A stretch of DNA of 54,987 nucleotides, from contig CADCHO010000017.1 in NCBI GenBank assembly GCA_902801255.1, positions 1-54,987 of the forward strand, in the 5' to 3' direction. The position numbers were made by a program, and so were the translations under genes. Below the pieces are notes generated by a model that saw only the letters and a list, made by a program, of their open reading frames with translations, was not told the DNA's origin and did not search any database. The DNA comes from an uncultured Eubacteriales bacterium (GTDB lineage: Bacteria > Bacillota > Clostridia > Peptostreptococcales > Anaerovoracaceae). This document shows positions 42,818 to 52,258 of the stretch, piece by piece. Each line of letters opens with the position of its first letter. Position 1 is the first letter of the stretch.

Positions 42818-44626
42818 TTACCTGCCGTCATCGAGCTTAAGCACCTCAGTGAACGCCTCCTGCGGCACGGTCACGGAACCGAACTGTCTCATTCTCTTCT
42901 TTCCTGCCTTCTGCTTCTCGAGGAGTTTTTTCTTTCTTGTAATATCTCCACCATAGCACTTGGCGAGAACGTCCTTGCGGTAAGCTCTTACAGTCTCACG
43001 AGCGATTATCTTCTGACCTATCGCGGCCTGGATAGGCACCTCGAACTGATGACGAGGGATTATTTCCTTAAGCTTTTCGCAGATACCTCTTCCCTTCGCC
43101 ATCGCCTCCTCTTCAGGCACAATGGTCGAGAGAGCATCTATCGGTTCACGGTTGAGAAGGATATCAAGTTTGACTAGCTTCGCAGGCTGATACCTCAGGA
43201 ACTCATAGTCAAGTGAAGCATAACCCCTGGTGCGCGATTTCAGCGCATCAAAGAAGTCATAGATAACCTCGTTCAACGGCATCTCATAATGGAGCTGCAC
43301 TCTGGTCTTTGTCAGATACTCCATATGTATCATGTTGCCGCGTCGGTTCTGGCATAGTGTCATGATGCTTCCGACATATTCATTTGGCGTCATTATATCC
43401 GCCTTGACTATCGGCTCCTCTATGTGCGCGATGAGCGCTGCCGGCGGAAGATTAGACGGGTTCTGTATATCCAGTACCTGCCCGTCCTTCATCACGACTT
43501 TATATACTACCGATGGCAGTGTCGTGATCACATCGAGGTCAAATTCTCTTGCAAGTCTCTCTGTTATTACATCCATGTGAAGCAGTCCCAGAAAACCGCA
43601 CCTGTATCCGTATCCGAGAGCTGCGGAATTCTCCGGTTCAAAGTTGAACGCCGCGTCGTTGACCTGAAGCTTTTCGAGAGCATCCTTAACGTTCTCGTAC
43701 TTTTCTCCCTCTGCCGGGAATATTCCGCAGTAAACCATTGACTGCGCTTTTTTATAGCCTTTCAGAGGTGCGTCTGCAGGAGCATTCGCCAGTGTGATGG
43801 TATCACCGACGCGCGCGTCAGCTACCTGCTTGATGCTTCCGCATATATATCCTACTTCTCCGGCTTTGAGTTCATCGGCAGGAACAGTGCCCGGTATGCA
43901 GTAACCTACCTCTGTGACCTCGTAGTTCTTGCCGGTATTCATCATGCGTATCGTGTCTCCCCTTTTGACTCTTCCGTCAAAGATACGGGTGTAAATGATA
44001 ACACCCTTGTAACTGTCATAGTATGAGTCAAAAATAAGCGCTTTCAGCTTACCGTCCGGGTCGCCCTGCGGAGGCGGGATAACCTCTATCAGTTTCTCAA
44101 GCATTTCATCGATGCCCATGCCCGTCTTTGCGGATATCTCAGGAGCTTCAGATGCATCGAGACCTATTATGTCTTCGATCTCGGCTCTCGCATCATCAGG
44201 ACGCGCGGAATCAAGATCCATCTTGTTGAGTACAGGGAGGATCTCAAGATCCTCATCGAGAGCAAGATACACATTTCCGAGAGTCTGAGCTTCAACGCCC
44301 TGAGTAGCATCCACTACAAGAACAGCACCGTCACAGGCAGCCAGCGAACGTGATACTTCGTAATTGAAGTCCACATGTCCCGGAGTGTCGATCAGATTGA
44401 GGATATACTCCTGACCATCCTTAGCCTTGTACTGCAGGCGGGTCGTCTGAAGTTTGATCGTGATGCCGCGCTCACGTTCGATATCCATGTTGTCGAGATA
44501 CTGCTCCTTCATGTCGCGCGCCTCGACAAGCCCCGTCTTTTCTATCAGACGGTCAGCAAGGGTCGATTTTCCGTGATCGATGTGGGCAATTATGCTGAAA
44601 TTTCTAATATTGTCCAGATAACTCAT
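42818..44626 (-). CDS. lepA: Elongation factor 4 (LepA)
   Basis: Ribosome-associated GTPase that can back-translocate or aid assembly. The 602-residue length is exact for the family; G1 AHIDHGKST is at residues 14-22, G2 [10 protein letters not shown]3 DTPGHVDF, G4 NKMD, and the C-terminal LepA-specific domain ends [15 protein letters not shown]. It begins after the rpsT terminator and is followed directly by hemW. Confidence 0.97.
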   Translation of the reverse strand: MSYLDNIRNFSIIAHIDHGKSTLADRLIEKTGLVEARDMKEQYLDNMDIERERGITIKLQTTRLQYKAKDGQEYILNLIDTPGHVDFNYEVSRSLAACDGAVLVVDATQGVEAQTLGNVYLALDEDLEILPVLNKMDLDSARPDDARAEIEDIIGLDASEAPEISAKTGMGIDEMLEKLIEVIPPPQGDPDGKLKALIFDSYYDSYKGVIIYTRIFDGRVKRGDTIRMMNTGKNYEVTEVGYCIPGTVPADELKAGEVGYICGSIKQVADARVGDTITLANAPADAPLKGYKKAQSMVYCGIFPAEGEKYENVKDALEKLQVNDAAFNFEPENSAALGYGYRCGFLGLLHMDVITERLAREFDLDVITTLPSVVYKVVMKDGQVLDIQNPSNLPPAALIAHIEEPIVKADIMTPNEYVGSIMTLCQNRRGNMIHMEYLTKTRVQLHYEMPLNEVIYDFFDALKSRTRGYASLDYEFLRYQPAKLVKLDILLNREPIDALSTIVPEEEAMAKGRGICEKLKEIIPRHQFEVPIQAAIGQKIIARETVRAYRKDVLAKCYGGDITRKKKLLEKQKAGKKRMRQFGSVTVPQEAFTEVLKLDDGR

Positions 44627-44711
44627 TTTTTCCTATTCCTTTTAGAACATTATCCATTTAATTATAAAGAAAAACGGGACCTTTTACGAGGGTTTCCCCG
44701 GATTTGGGCGT

Positions 44712-44740
44712 AAAAAAACAGCCGGGAGACACTCCGGCTG
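44712..44740 (-). terminator. Terminator after rpsT
   Basis: CAGCCGG/CCGGCTG stem (44719-44725 with 44734-44740), followed on the minus strand by TTTTTTTACG. Confidence 0.82.
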
Positions 44741-44782
44741 AAGGCGCATTTAACTTATACGCAATGTGGGGACGGGTGAGAA

Positions 44783-45052
44783 TTACTTTGCGCTGAGCGC
44801 GTTGAGCTTCTTCTCGAATCTGGAAATCTTACGAGCTACTGCGTTCTTGTGGAACGTACCCTTTGCAGCTGCCTGCATCAGCTTCTTTTCAGCATGCTGG
44901 AATGCTGCCTTTGCTGCTTCTGCATCACCGGACTCAACCGCTGCGAGGAATGCCTTCTCAGCTTCCTTGATGTGGTTCTTTACTCTGATGTTGCGTGCTG
45001 TCTTCTTGTCGATAACCTTGATTCTTTTCTTTGCGGATTTAATGTTTGCCAT
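44783..45052 (-). CDS. rpsT: Small-subunit ribosomal protein S20
   Basis: An 89-residue basic protein that binds 16S rRNA. It starts MANIKSAKKRIKVIDKKTAR and contains the helical KNHIKEAEKAFLAAVESGDAEAA core and KGTFHKNAVARKISR near the end, all standard for S20. It stands alone between a strong promoter and a terminator, as is usual for rpsT. Confidence 0.97.
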   Translation of the reverse strand: MANIKSAKKRIKVIDKKTARNIRVKNHIKEAEKAFLAAVESGDAEAAKAAFQHAEKKLMQAAAKGTFHKNAVARKISRFEKKLNALSAK

Positions 45053-45098
45053 TATTTATACCCCACTTTCATTTTTAATGCATTAATTCGCAACGCGT

Positions 45099-45127
45099 AT
45101 TATATGACATAGCATTTTATAATACAA
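45099..45127 (-). promoter_or_regulatory. rpsT promoter
   Basis: Minus strand: -35 TTGTAT (45127-45122), 17 nt, -10 TATAAT (45104-45099). Start about 45092, leader about 40 nt. Confidence 0.75.
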
Positions 45128-45176
45128 GCAAAAAATTCAGATAAACAGAAAAAATTTTGCTGCCTTGATTTATGCC

Positions 45177-45428
45177 CTAAAACCCCGGTGGTTTTGATAT
45201 TGTATTGAACATTGCCAGGCTGAATATCAGCTGTTTTACATCATCAGCGGAAGATAGCTTAACCGGTCCGAAGTCGGTATTTTTCAGTCTTTTTTCCAGC
45301 TCTCCATCGAGGATCTCATCATAAGACAGTCTCGGTATTATGTCTGTGAGGAGACTGATGAGCTCTTTGTTTTTGTGGTCCAGGTCAATTGATATTTTAT
45401 ACCCGTCGTGTGTTATAAACTTATGCAT
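45177..45428 (-). CDS. Small protein of unknown function, 83 residues
   Basis: The frame starts MHKFITHDGYKISIDLDHKN and ends AMFNTISKPPGF. AAGAGGTG stands 5 nt before the ATG, a good ribosome-binding site. The composition is mixed and soluble, with no motif I know. It lies 38 nt after exoA on the same strand and may be its last operon member. A real gene is likely from the ribosome-binding site and spacing, but the function is open. Confidence 0.6.
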   Translation of the reverse strand: MHKFITHDGYKISIDLDHKNKELISLLTDIIPRLSYDEILDGELEKRLKNTDFGPVKLSSADDVKQLIFSLAMFNTISKPPGF

Positions 45429-45466
45429 TCTAACACCTCTTTCTTTTCAGGTGCTTAGTGTTTGCA

Positions 45467-46225
45467 TTAAAAACTCATTATCACAGATACCGGACAGTGA
45501 TCGCTGCCAAAAATGTCTGTCAGTATCACGGCATCCTTAAGCTTTTCCGTAAGGCGATCCGAAATGATGAAGTAGTCTATGCGCCACCCGGCATTCCTTT
45601 CCCTGGCTTTCATGCGGTATGACCACCAGGAGTACGTAACAGTGTCCGGATAAAGATATCGGAAAGTGTCGGTGAAGCCCGCGCCGAGGAGCTCTGTCAT
45701 TTTACCGCGCTCCTCATCCGAAAAACCTGCGTTGCCCCTGTTAGGTCCCGGATTCTTCAGATCGATCTCATTATGAGCCACATTGAGGTCTCCGCAGTAG
45801 ATGACAGGTTTTACGCTGTCAAGTTCTCTCATGTACTCTCTCATCGCATCTTCGAACTCACATCTGTAATCTATGCGTTTGAGCCCGTCCTGAGCATTAG
45901 GCACATAGCAGCATATAAGATAGAACTCCGGGTATTCAAGAGTGATCACCCTTCCTTCGTCATCGTGCTCTCCTTTTATACCGTATGCTACTGAAAGAGG
46001 CTCACCCACTGATTCTTTTACAAATACAGCAGTACCCGAATAACCCTTTTTTTCTGCACAGTTGTAATATTCAAAGTAGCCTTCCGGATGAAAGTCGGCC
46101 TGACCTGCCTGCATCTTGGTCTCCTGCAGGCAGAAGAAGTCCGCATCCAGATCATTGAAGATCTCTTCGAATCCTTTTTTAAGCACGGCCCTGAAGCCGT
46201 TGACGTTCCAGCTGACGAATTTCAT
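45467..46225 (-). CDS. Exodeoxyribonuclease III / AP endonuclease
   Basis: A 252-residue exonuclease-endonuclease-phosphatase protein that cuts DNA at abasic sites. Motifs in order: FVSWNVNGFRA, CLQETKMQ (metal Glu), YCGDLNVAHNEIDL (catalytic Asp/Asn), the recognition GFTDTFRYLYPD, YSWWSYR and the C-terminal GSDHCPV with the Asp-His pair. It resembles ExoA/Xth of Bacillota. GGAG lies 7 nt before the ATG. It could complete base-excision repair begun by the glycosylase at 18.2 kb. Confidence 0.95.
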   Translation of the reverse strand: MKFVSWNVNGFRAVLKKGFEEIFNDLDADFFCLQETKMQAGQADFHPEGYFEYYNCAEKKGYSGTAVFVKESVGEPLSVAYGIKGEHDDEGRVITLEYPEFYLICCYVPNAQDGLKRIDYRCEFEDAMREYMRELDSVKPVIYCGDLNVAHNEIDLKNPGPNRGNAGFSDEERGKMTELLGAGFTDTFRYLYPDTVTYSWWSYRMKARERNAGWRIDYFIISDRLTEKLKDAVILTDIFGSDHCPVSVIMSF

Positions 46226-46244
46226 GCTTTTTCTCCGATCTTTC

Positions 46245-47354
46245 TTATTCTATCGTGAACGGTACTGCGATCCAGTCCTTATATTTGCCTCTGCCGCGCA
46301 CTATGGCATAACCGGTGCCTGACTCGGTATTCTTTACGAAGGACAGTATATAGTCTTTGCCTTTACGCAGCCTTTTGTCCTCGCAGGTTACTGTCACTTC
46401 CGGCTTTGCCCTGTGGTTTTTCAGTTTGCAGCTGCTCTCATCAAAGTCTATACTGCACTCTCCTATAGATGTAGGGTTCTTTTTGCCTTTGGCTGATGTG
46501 CTGTAGACCCGGCCCGGTTCTATATACCAGATATCATGATCAACATTACCTTCGATACCGCCGACAGCCGCGTCCTCCGCACACTGCCAGTAACGGTAAT
46601 TGCCCTTGACATCGCAGGCTCCTCCATACTGTGCAGCCCAGATGACCGCCTCATCATCCAGCAGGGTCGAATCCATGTAATTAGTCAGCATGTCGTAGTT
46701 GGCATAAACTGCAGATTCGTAACCGGCTTCCTCAACCTTGCGGCAGAATGCAAGCACTACATCATGATACATCGATGAAGCAGGCATCTCCCCTGCTTCC
46801 ACTTTCTGCTGCAGCCTGCCTCCGTTGTATAATTCGTAGTCGATAACGAGCGGCATTTCTATGTCGTATCGTTTAACAAGCTTCAGAAGGTATTCCGCTT
46901 CCTCGACCGCTTCGGCTTCGTTCAGTGCCTGGGAGAAGAAATATGCTCCGCACATGACGCCGGCTTTGTTAGCTTTCTTCATGTTGGTCCTGAAGTTTGC
47001 GTCCTCATTGAGTTCTCCGCTTTCAGCACTTCTGTATCCAGCACGGATGAAAACAAAATCGGCTCCGCTCGACTTCACCTTTTTCCACTTTATTTTGTTC
47101 TTATGCTCTGATACGTCTATACCGTGCACCAGCACGCATTCTTTAAAACGATCAGAATGTGTCAGACCCTCGTCGCTGAGCTTTATGCGTGAGATACCCC
47201 CTATGTAGAAAGCCAGCTTAAGTATACCCACCAGAACGAACAGCGTAAGCACAGCAGCGGTTATCATCCGCACCATTAATATGTATGAACGTTTCTTCTT
47301 TACACTCTTTAAATCTTTCTTTACTATCTCGTTTTTTACTTCTTTATCTGCCAA
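46245..47354 (-). CDS. Membrane-anchored GH25 lysozyme
   Basis: A 369-residue muramidase that cuts peptidoglycan. A basic cytoplasmic tail (about 1-25) and one transmembrane segment (MITAAVLTLFVLVGILKLAF) anchor it outside. The GH25 domain runs about 80-270, with the catalytic Asp in HGIDVSEH and the DYE pair in LVIDYELYNGG; a C-terminal all-beta region (about 280-369, TVTCEDKRLRKGKDYILSF) resembles Ig-like repeats. TTG 47354 is taken as start because GAGGTG lies 6 nt before it; GTG 47363 has no such site. It follows the desulfhydrase-like gene by about 11 nt. Confidence 0.88.
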   Translation of the reverse strand: MADKEVKNEIVKKDLKSVKKKRSYILMVRMITAAVLTLFVLVGILKLAFYIGGISRIKLSDEGLTHSDRFKECVLVHGIDVSEHKNKIKWKKVKSSGADFVFIRAGYRSAESGELNEDANFRTNMKKANKAGVMCGAYFFSQALNEAEAVEEAEYLLKLVKRYDIEMPLVIDYELYNGGRLQQKVEAGEMPASSMYHDVVLAFCRKVEEAGYESAVYANYDMLTNYMDSTLLDDEAVIWAAQYGGACDVKGNYRYWQCAEDAAVGGIEGNVDHDIWYIEPGRVYSTSAKGKKNPTSIGECSIDFDESSCKLKNHRAKPEVTVTCEDKRLRKGKDYILSFVKNTESGTGYAIVRGRGKYKDWIAVPFTIE

Positions 47355-47365
47355 TTGGCGCACCT

Positions 47366-48412
47366 CTAAAATTCATCAATATGCATGTATGGCATGAGCT
47401 CACGCTCGAGTTCAACTCTGTGATGCCTGGTATAGATCCCCGGAAGTCCTCCGGTATGCATGAATATTACATCAGATCCCTTTTTGATGCTTCCGCTCTC
47501 TGCTCCGTCAACGACCGCCTCAAAGGTCTTGCCTGTATAGCAAGGATCGATGATTATGGCCTCCTTGCGCGCAAGATAATACATGACATCACGGACTGTA
47601 TCTACAGCGTTGTTATATGCTCCGTGGATATAATGTGTAACGATGTTGAAGTCTTCTGGCGTTATGTTCCAGCTGTCGCTGTATTCCGGGAAGAAATCAC
47701 ATACTCTTTTATAATACTCACTTAGAGCTTCCCGGAGTGCTGTCTCGTTGCCGGCCTCATCTGCTGCATCCTCTGCATATGGCAGAACATTGATGCCCAC
47801 AAGACTGAGGTCTGATCCGCACTCCTTAAGTCCGATCAGCATTCCGAGATACGTACCCATGCTTCCGACCGTAACATAGACTGACGCATCACCGATGCCC
47901 AGGCCCCTTGCCTGTTTATCAAGTTCCATAGCGCACTCTACGTATCCGAGCATTCCTATCTCATTGGAGCCGCCCATCGGGACATAATATACCTTTTCGC
48001 CCTCGGCCGTATACTTGTCTATGACAGCCTGTCTGCCTGTCTCCATATCCTTCACGAAGTAGACCGGGCAGCCCAGCATTCCGTCCAGAAGCAGATTTGC
48101 GCTGATTTCGCCCGGATACTTATCCTCAGTGACGATCGCGCATTTAAGTCCGAATTTTGCAGCCACAGCGGCAGTCAGTCTGCCGTGATTGGTCTGAGCG
48201 CCGCCTTCGGTAATAAGCATCGTAGCGCCCTTATCCTGAGCGTCCTTCAGGAAGTACTCCAGTTTGCGGAGCTTGTTGCCTCCGGTTGCGAGATTTGTAA
48301 GGTCATCTCTTTTACAATATACATTAATGCCGAGATCCTCCGATACGTTGTTAAGACGCTCAAGAGGAGTCGGCAGATGAAGTATCTCCACTTTATCGTG
48401 TCCGAATATCAT
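47366..48412 (-). CDS. D-cysteine desulfhydrase-like PLP protein (ACC deaminase family)
   Basis: A 348-residue fold-type II PLP enzyme. It begins with LPTPLERLNNVSEDLGINVYCKRDD, then the PLP Lys in GGNKLRKLEYF, and the GGAQTNHGRLTAAVAAK and GSMGTYLGM phosphate-binding segments. The ACC deaminase/D-cysteine desulfhydrase family releases ammonia, pyruvate and H2S or related products; ACC deaminases proper need extra residues that I cannot check by eye, so D-cysteine desulfhydrase is favoured. AAGGAG is 5 nt before the ATG. The GH25 lysozyme gene follows. Confidence 0.85.
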   Translation of the reverse strand: MIFGHDKVEILHLPTPLERLNNVSEDLGINVYCKRDDLTNLATGGNKLRKLEYFLKDAQDKGATMLITEGGAQTNHGRLTAAVAAKFGLKCAIVTEDKYPGEISANLLLDGMLGCPVYFVKDMETGRQAVIDKYTAEGEKVYYVPMGGSNEIGMLGYVECAMELDKQARGLGIGDASVYVTVGSMGTYLGMLIGLKECGSDLSLVGINVLPYAEDAADEAGNETALREALSEYYKRVCDFFPEYSDSWNITPEDFNIVTHYIHGAYNNAVDTVRDVMYYLARKEAIIIDPCYTGKTFEAVVDGAESGSIKKGSDVIFMHTGGLPGIYTRHHRVELERELMPYMHIDEF

Positions 48413-48588
48413 GTTGTCTCCTTCCCTTTGATCGATCTCTGATCCGACATCTCATTTTAGCATACCGGGGCGCAAGCCGAAATAAATACATTCAGGTACA
48501 ATGCAATGTGTTAAAATAATATTAATAACGGGGAGGCTACTACAGCCTTCAGCGTGAATTATTAAATCGTTATAAAAGGAGAACGGCT

Positions 48589-49782
48589 ATGGTTAATGAA
48601 AAATATTATGGCTATGGCACAGCGCCAAGCATCATCCGCGAACTCTTCGCCTACGGACTGGAGCAGGCCAAGAAACTCGGAAGAGACAAAGTCTATGACT
48701 ATTCACTGGGTAATCCGAGTATACCTGCTCCTAAAAAGGTAAACGACACAATCAAGAAACTCGTTGACGAAGAAAGTTCCATCCTGCTGCATGGCTATTC
48801 GATGGCTCCGGGATTTGAGAGCACAAGAGAATCCATTGCGGCAAATCTGAGAGAAAGATTCAATACTAACGCTCAGGCAAGCGAGCTCTTTATGACTTGC
48901 GGATGTGCACCTGCCCTTGTTTCTGTAGCGTGCGCGCTCACAACCAAACCTGATGACAACTTCGTTGTTATTGCACCTTATTTCCCGGAGTACAACGTAT
49001 TCTTCAAGGCCGGCGGCGGCAAGGTAAGAAGAGTTGATCCTGATATTCCGGATTTCCAGATAAACCTGGAAGCTCTTGAAACAACCATCAACCACGATAC
49101 CGTGGCTATAGTTATAAACTCCCCGAACAATCCTTCCGGAGTAGTATATACGAAAGAGACCCTTGAGAAGATCGCTGCAGTCCTCAAAAGAAAAGAGGTA
49201 AAATACGGTCATCCTATCTATATCATCGCTGACGAACCTTACAGAGAACTCGTTTACGGCGATGCAGTAGTCACATTTATCCCTGAAGTATACGACAACA
49301 CTATCGTTTGCTATTCATGGTCCAAGAGCCTGTCACTTCCTGGCGAACGTATAGGATATGTATATGTTCCTGCAAAATGTCACAACCAGCACGAAGTACT
49401 CAGTGCAGTTGCCGGCGCAGCAAGAGAGATCGGTTCTGTATGCCCTCCTACTCTCATCCAGAGAGTCGTTGAGGAGTGCGTTGACTGCATGCCTGACCTC
49501 GTAGCCTATGACGAGAACAGAAATGACCTCTACAACGGTCTGACAGAGATGGGATATGAATGCGCTAAGCCTGACGGAGCGTTCTACCTGTTCATGAAGG
49601 CTCCTAACGGTGATGACATGGCATTCAGTGAGGCTGCAAAACTTGAAGAAAACATTCTGATCGTTCCTGGAACAGGCTTCGGATGCCCTGGATATCTCAG
49701 ACTTGCATACTGCGTATCTAACGAAACCATTAAGAATTCAATGCCTGGATTCAAACGTCTGATTGAAAAATACGGTAAATAG
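48589..49782 (+). CDS. PLP-dependent aminotransferase (class I/II), second copy
   Basis: A 397-residue aminotransferase closely like the one at 30060-31256. It has DYSLGNPSIPAPKKV, INSPNNPSG with the PLP Asn, ADEPYREL, the Lys in SWSKSLSLPGERIGY, and the C-terminal Arg for substrate carboxylate near GYLRLAYC. Substrate unknown. AAAGGAG precedes the ATG at 7 nt. It is a single-gene unit divergent from the desulfhydrase-like gene, and a shared terminator closes it against lon. Confidence 0.92.
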   Translation: MVNEKYYGYGTAPSIIRELFAYGLEQAKKLGRDKVYDYSLGNPSIPAPKKVNDTIKKLVDEESSILLHGYSMAPGFESTRESIAANLRERFNTNAQASELFMTCGCAPALVSVACALTTKPDDNFVVIAPYFPEYNVFFKAGGGKVRRVDPDIPDFQINLEALETTINHDTVAIVINSPNNPSGVVYTKETLEKIAAVLKRKEVKYGHPIYIIADEPYRELVYGDAVVTFIPEVYDNTIVCYSWSKSLSLPGERIGYVYVPAKCHNQHEVLSAVAGAAREIGSVCPPTLIQRVVEECVDCMPDLVAYDENRNDLYNGLTEMGYECAKPDGAFYLFMKAPNGDDMAFSEAAKLEENILIVPGTGFGCPGYLRLAYCVSNETIKNSMPGFKRLIEKYGK

Positions 49783-49812
49783 CTCGTTCTACCGATATAA
49801 TATTATCGTAAT

Positions 49813-49846
49813 AAGACCGGTGCGTCATATACGCACCGGTCTTTTC
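49813..49846. terminator. Two-way terminator between the aminotransferase and lon
   Basis: AAGACCGGTGCGT (49813-49825), loop CATAT, ACGCACCGGTCTT (49831-49843), then TTCT: a 13-bp perfect stem. Confidence 0.9.
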
Positions 49847-49874
49847 TATTATTTCTTCTTTATTATCATGTTTT

Positions 49875-52172
49875 CTACGCCTGTTTTCCTTCTGCAGCGA
49901 GTATGCCGACTGCCACAAGCACCTCTCCGACCTTTGAGACCGTTCTGATTTCGATCTTCTCCTTGACTTCATCAGCAACATCCTTGAGATCGTACTCGTT
50001 TTCTTCAGGTATGAATACTTTTGTGATACCTGCTCTTTCAGCAGCCATAAGCTTCTCCGGAAGGCCTCCTATCGGTGTTACAGCACCTCTTAGGGCTACC
50101 TCCCCCGTCATCGCTATATGAGGGTCAACAACGCATCCGGTCACAAGTGATGAAAGCGCTGTAGTCAGAGCGATTCCTGCAGACGGGCCGTCCTTTGGCA
50201 CCGCTCCCTCAGGTACATGTATGTGCAGATCGTTCTCGCTGAACTTAGAAGCCTTATCAGGGAAAAGCGTTTTTACAAGGCTCACCGCTATCCTTGCTGA
50301 TTCTTTCATAACATCACCAAGCTGGCCTGTTATGATGATCTCTCCCTTGCCTTTGGTGAACATTGTCTCGATATACAGTATTTCTCCTCCTACAGGTGTC
50401 CAGGCCAGGCCTGTTACTACTCCGGCTTTAGGTTCAGGAAGTATCTTGCTGTGCTGCACAGGTCTTGCGTCGATCTCCTCATCAACTATATCCGGAGTGA
50501 CAATCACTCTGCGGTCAGGCTCACTTGCAATTTTCACAGCCAGAACACGGCATAGGGTGTCTATACGCTTTCTGAGTCCGCGCACTCCGGCTTCCATCGT
50601 GTAGTCCGAAATTATCTTTCTGAGCGCTTCATCAGTGATCTCCATTTTCTGCGTATCGATACCCATGGCTTCCATTGACTTCGGAACGAGGTGCTCACGT
50701 GCGATGGAAAGCTTCTCTATAGGTGTATATCCGCTGAACTGTATGACTTCCATGCGGTTCAGAAGCGGCTCAGGTATAGTGTCTGTCGTATTTGCAGTGC
50801 ATATGAACATCACGTCTGAAAGATCGTACGGTACGTTCATATAGTGATCTGTAAACGTATTGTTCTGCTCAGGATCAAGCACTTCCAGAAGAGCGCTTGC
50901 CGGACTCCCGTGATATGAAGCCGAAAGCTTATCGACCTCATCAAGAACCATTACCGGATTGGACACTCCGCTCTTGTGAATGCCGTCCATTATACGGCCG
51001 GGCATCGCGCCGATATAGGTTCTGCGGTGTCCGCGGATATCCGATTCATCGTGTACGCCTCCCAGGCTCACTCTCACATATTCACGCCCGAGTGCCCTTG
51101 CGATGCTCTTTCCAATGCTGGTCTTCCCTGTTCCCGGCGCACCCACAAAGAGAAGTATCGATCCCGACTGCTCTTTTTTGAGATCCATAACTGCTATCTG
51201 CTGTATAATGCGGTCCTTCACCTTGTTGAGCCCATAATGGTCCTCATCAAGCACCTTACGCGCATTGTCAAGATCTATATATGACGCTTCTTCTTTTTTC
51301 CATGAAAGTCCTGTCACAAAATCAAGATAATCATACAGCATTCCGGATTCTGCACTCTGGCTGCCCTCCTGTTTCAGGCGGTTGAGGACTTTTTCAGCCT
51401 CTTTCCTTGCCGTCTCGTTCATGCCGGACTCAGCGATTTTCTGCTCGAATTTCCGTATATCTGTTATATTTTCAGGATGCATCTCATCGAGTTCCTTTTG
51501 AAGGTGCTCCATCTGACGCTTTATGGCCTGCTCACGGTACATCTTCTGATGCTCTTCCTGCTGTGATGTCATAGCCTCATTGGTTATGCGGCCTACTTCC
51601 ATGAAGCCGTAGAGTGCCTCCTCAATGAGCTCAGCCCTTTTTATGCGGCTGTCCTCTGCAAGTATCGCGTATCTTTCCGCATTTGAGATATCCATCCATG
51701 GCGACATGACGCATGCAGCCCTTTCAAGCGAATCAATCTGCTTGAGCCAGTATTCCGCTGAGTCAGCCCACTCAAATCCGGATGCGAACCTGCGCATCTC
51801 TGCGAGCATACCGTCAAGCTTTTCTTTCTCAACACTTCTGCTCATATCGTCTATGTCGCTTCTTCTGGTCATAGTGAGTCTTATGGAATCATCCGTTCCT
51901 ATTTCGATGTTGTCCACATCGACACGGTAACCGGTATGAATAACGACATAACCCTGATGGTTTATTTCCTTTATTTCTCCGGATATTCCTATCGGATAGA
52001 AACTTTCCGGAGTGAGGTCCCTGTAGCTCTCATTATCTCTTGCTACTATCAGGACCACTCTCTCTCCTACCACGAGTCCTTTGTCACCCGCGTTCCTTCG
52101 CACCTGATTGATGTTGAAATATATATTCGCGTCAGGCGCGAGTATCATGTTATATACAGGTACTACTATCAT
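49875..52172 (-). CDS. lon: Lon protease (endopeptidase La)
   Basis: ATP-dependent cytoplasmic protease for damaged and short-lived proteins. The 765-residue protein has an N-terminal substrate domain (1-~200), a coiled-coil linker (about 205-265), the AAA+ module with Walker A GAPGTGKT (344-351) and Walker B VMVLDEVDKL, and the protease domain with the Ser664 (DGPSAGIA) and Lys707 (LPEKL) pair. AAGGAG lies 7 nt before ATG 52172. It follows dnaK and dnaJ on the same strand, after a hairpin, grouping protein-quality genes. Confidence 0.96.
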   Translation of the reverse strand: MIVVPVYNMILAPDANIYFNINQVRRNAGDKGLVVGERVVLIVARDNESYRDLTPESFYPIGISGEIKEINHQGYVVIHTGYRVDVDNIEIGTDDSIRLTMTRRSDIDDMSRSVEKEKLDGMLAEMRRFASGFEWADSAEYWLKQIDSLERAACVMSPWMDISNAERYAILAEDSRIKRAELIEEALYGFMEVGRITNEAMTSQQEEHQKMYREQAIKRQMEHLQKELDEMHPENITDIRKFEQKIAESGMNETARKEAEKVLNRLKQEGSQSAESGMLYDYLDFVTGLSWKKEEASYIDLDNARKVLDEDHYGLNKVKDRIIQQIAVMDLKKEQSGSILLFVGAPGTGKTSIGKSIARALGREYVRVSLGGVHDESDIRGHRRTYIGAMPGRIMDGIHKSGVSNPVMVLDEVDKLSASYHGSPASALLEVLDPEQNNTFTDHYMNVPYDLSDVMFICTANTTDTIPEPLLNRMEVIQFSGYTPIEKLSIAREHLVPKSMEAMGIDTQKMEITDEALRKIISDYTMEAGVRGLRKRIDTLCRVLAVKIASEPDRRVIVTPDIVDEEIDARPVQHSKILPEPKAGVVTGLAWTPVGGEILYIETMFTKGKGEIIITGQLGDVMKESARIAVSLVKTLFPDKASKFSENDLHIHVPEGAVPKDGPSAGIALTTALSSLVTGCVVDPHIAMTGEVALRGAVTPIGGLPEKLMAAERAGITKVFIPEENEYDLKDVADEVKEKIEIRTVSKVGEVLVAVGILAAEGKQA

Positions 52173-52208
52173 TTTTGCTCCTTTTTTACCCTTTTTTGAT
52201 ATAAGAAT

Positions 52209-52236
52209 GGCGCATCACAGAGAATTGCGATGCGCC
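52209..52236 (-). terminator. Terminator or partial terminator after dnaJ
   Basis: GGCGCATC (52209-52216) pairs with GATGCGCC (52229-52236); on the minus strand it is followed by ATTCTTATAT, a weak T-run, so read-through into lon is possible. Confidence 0.6.
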
Positions 52237-52258
52237 TCTTCTGTAATTGTTATTTCAT

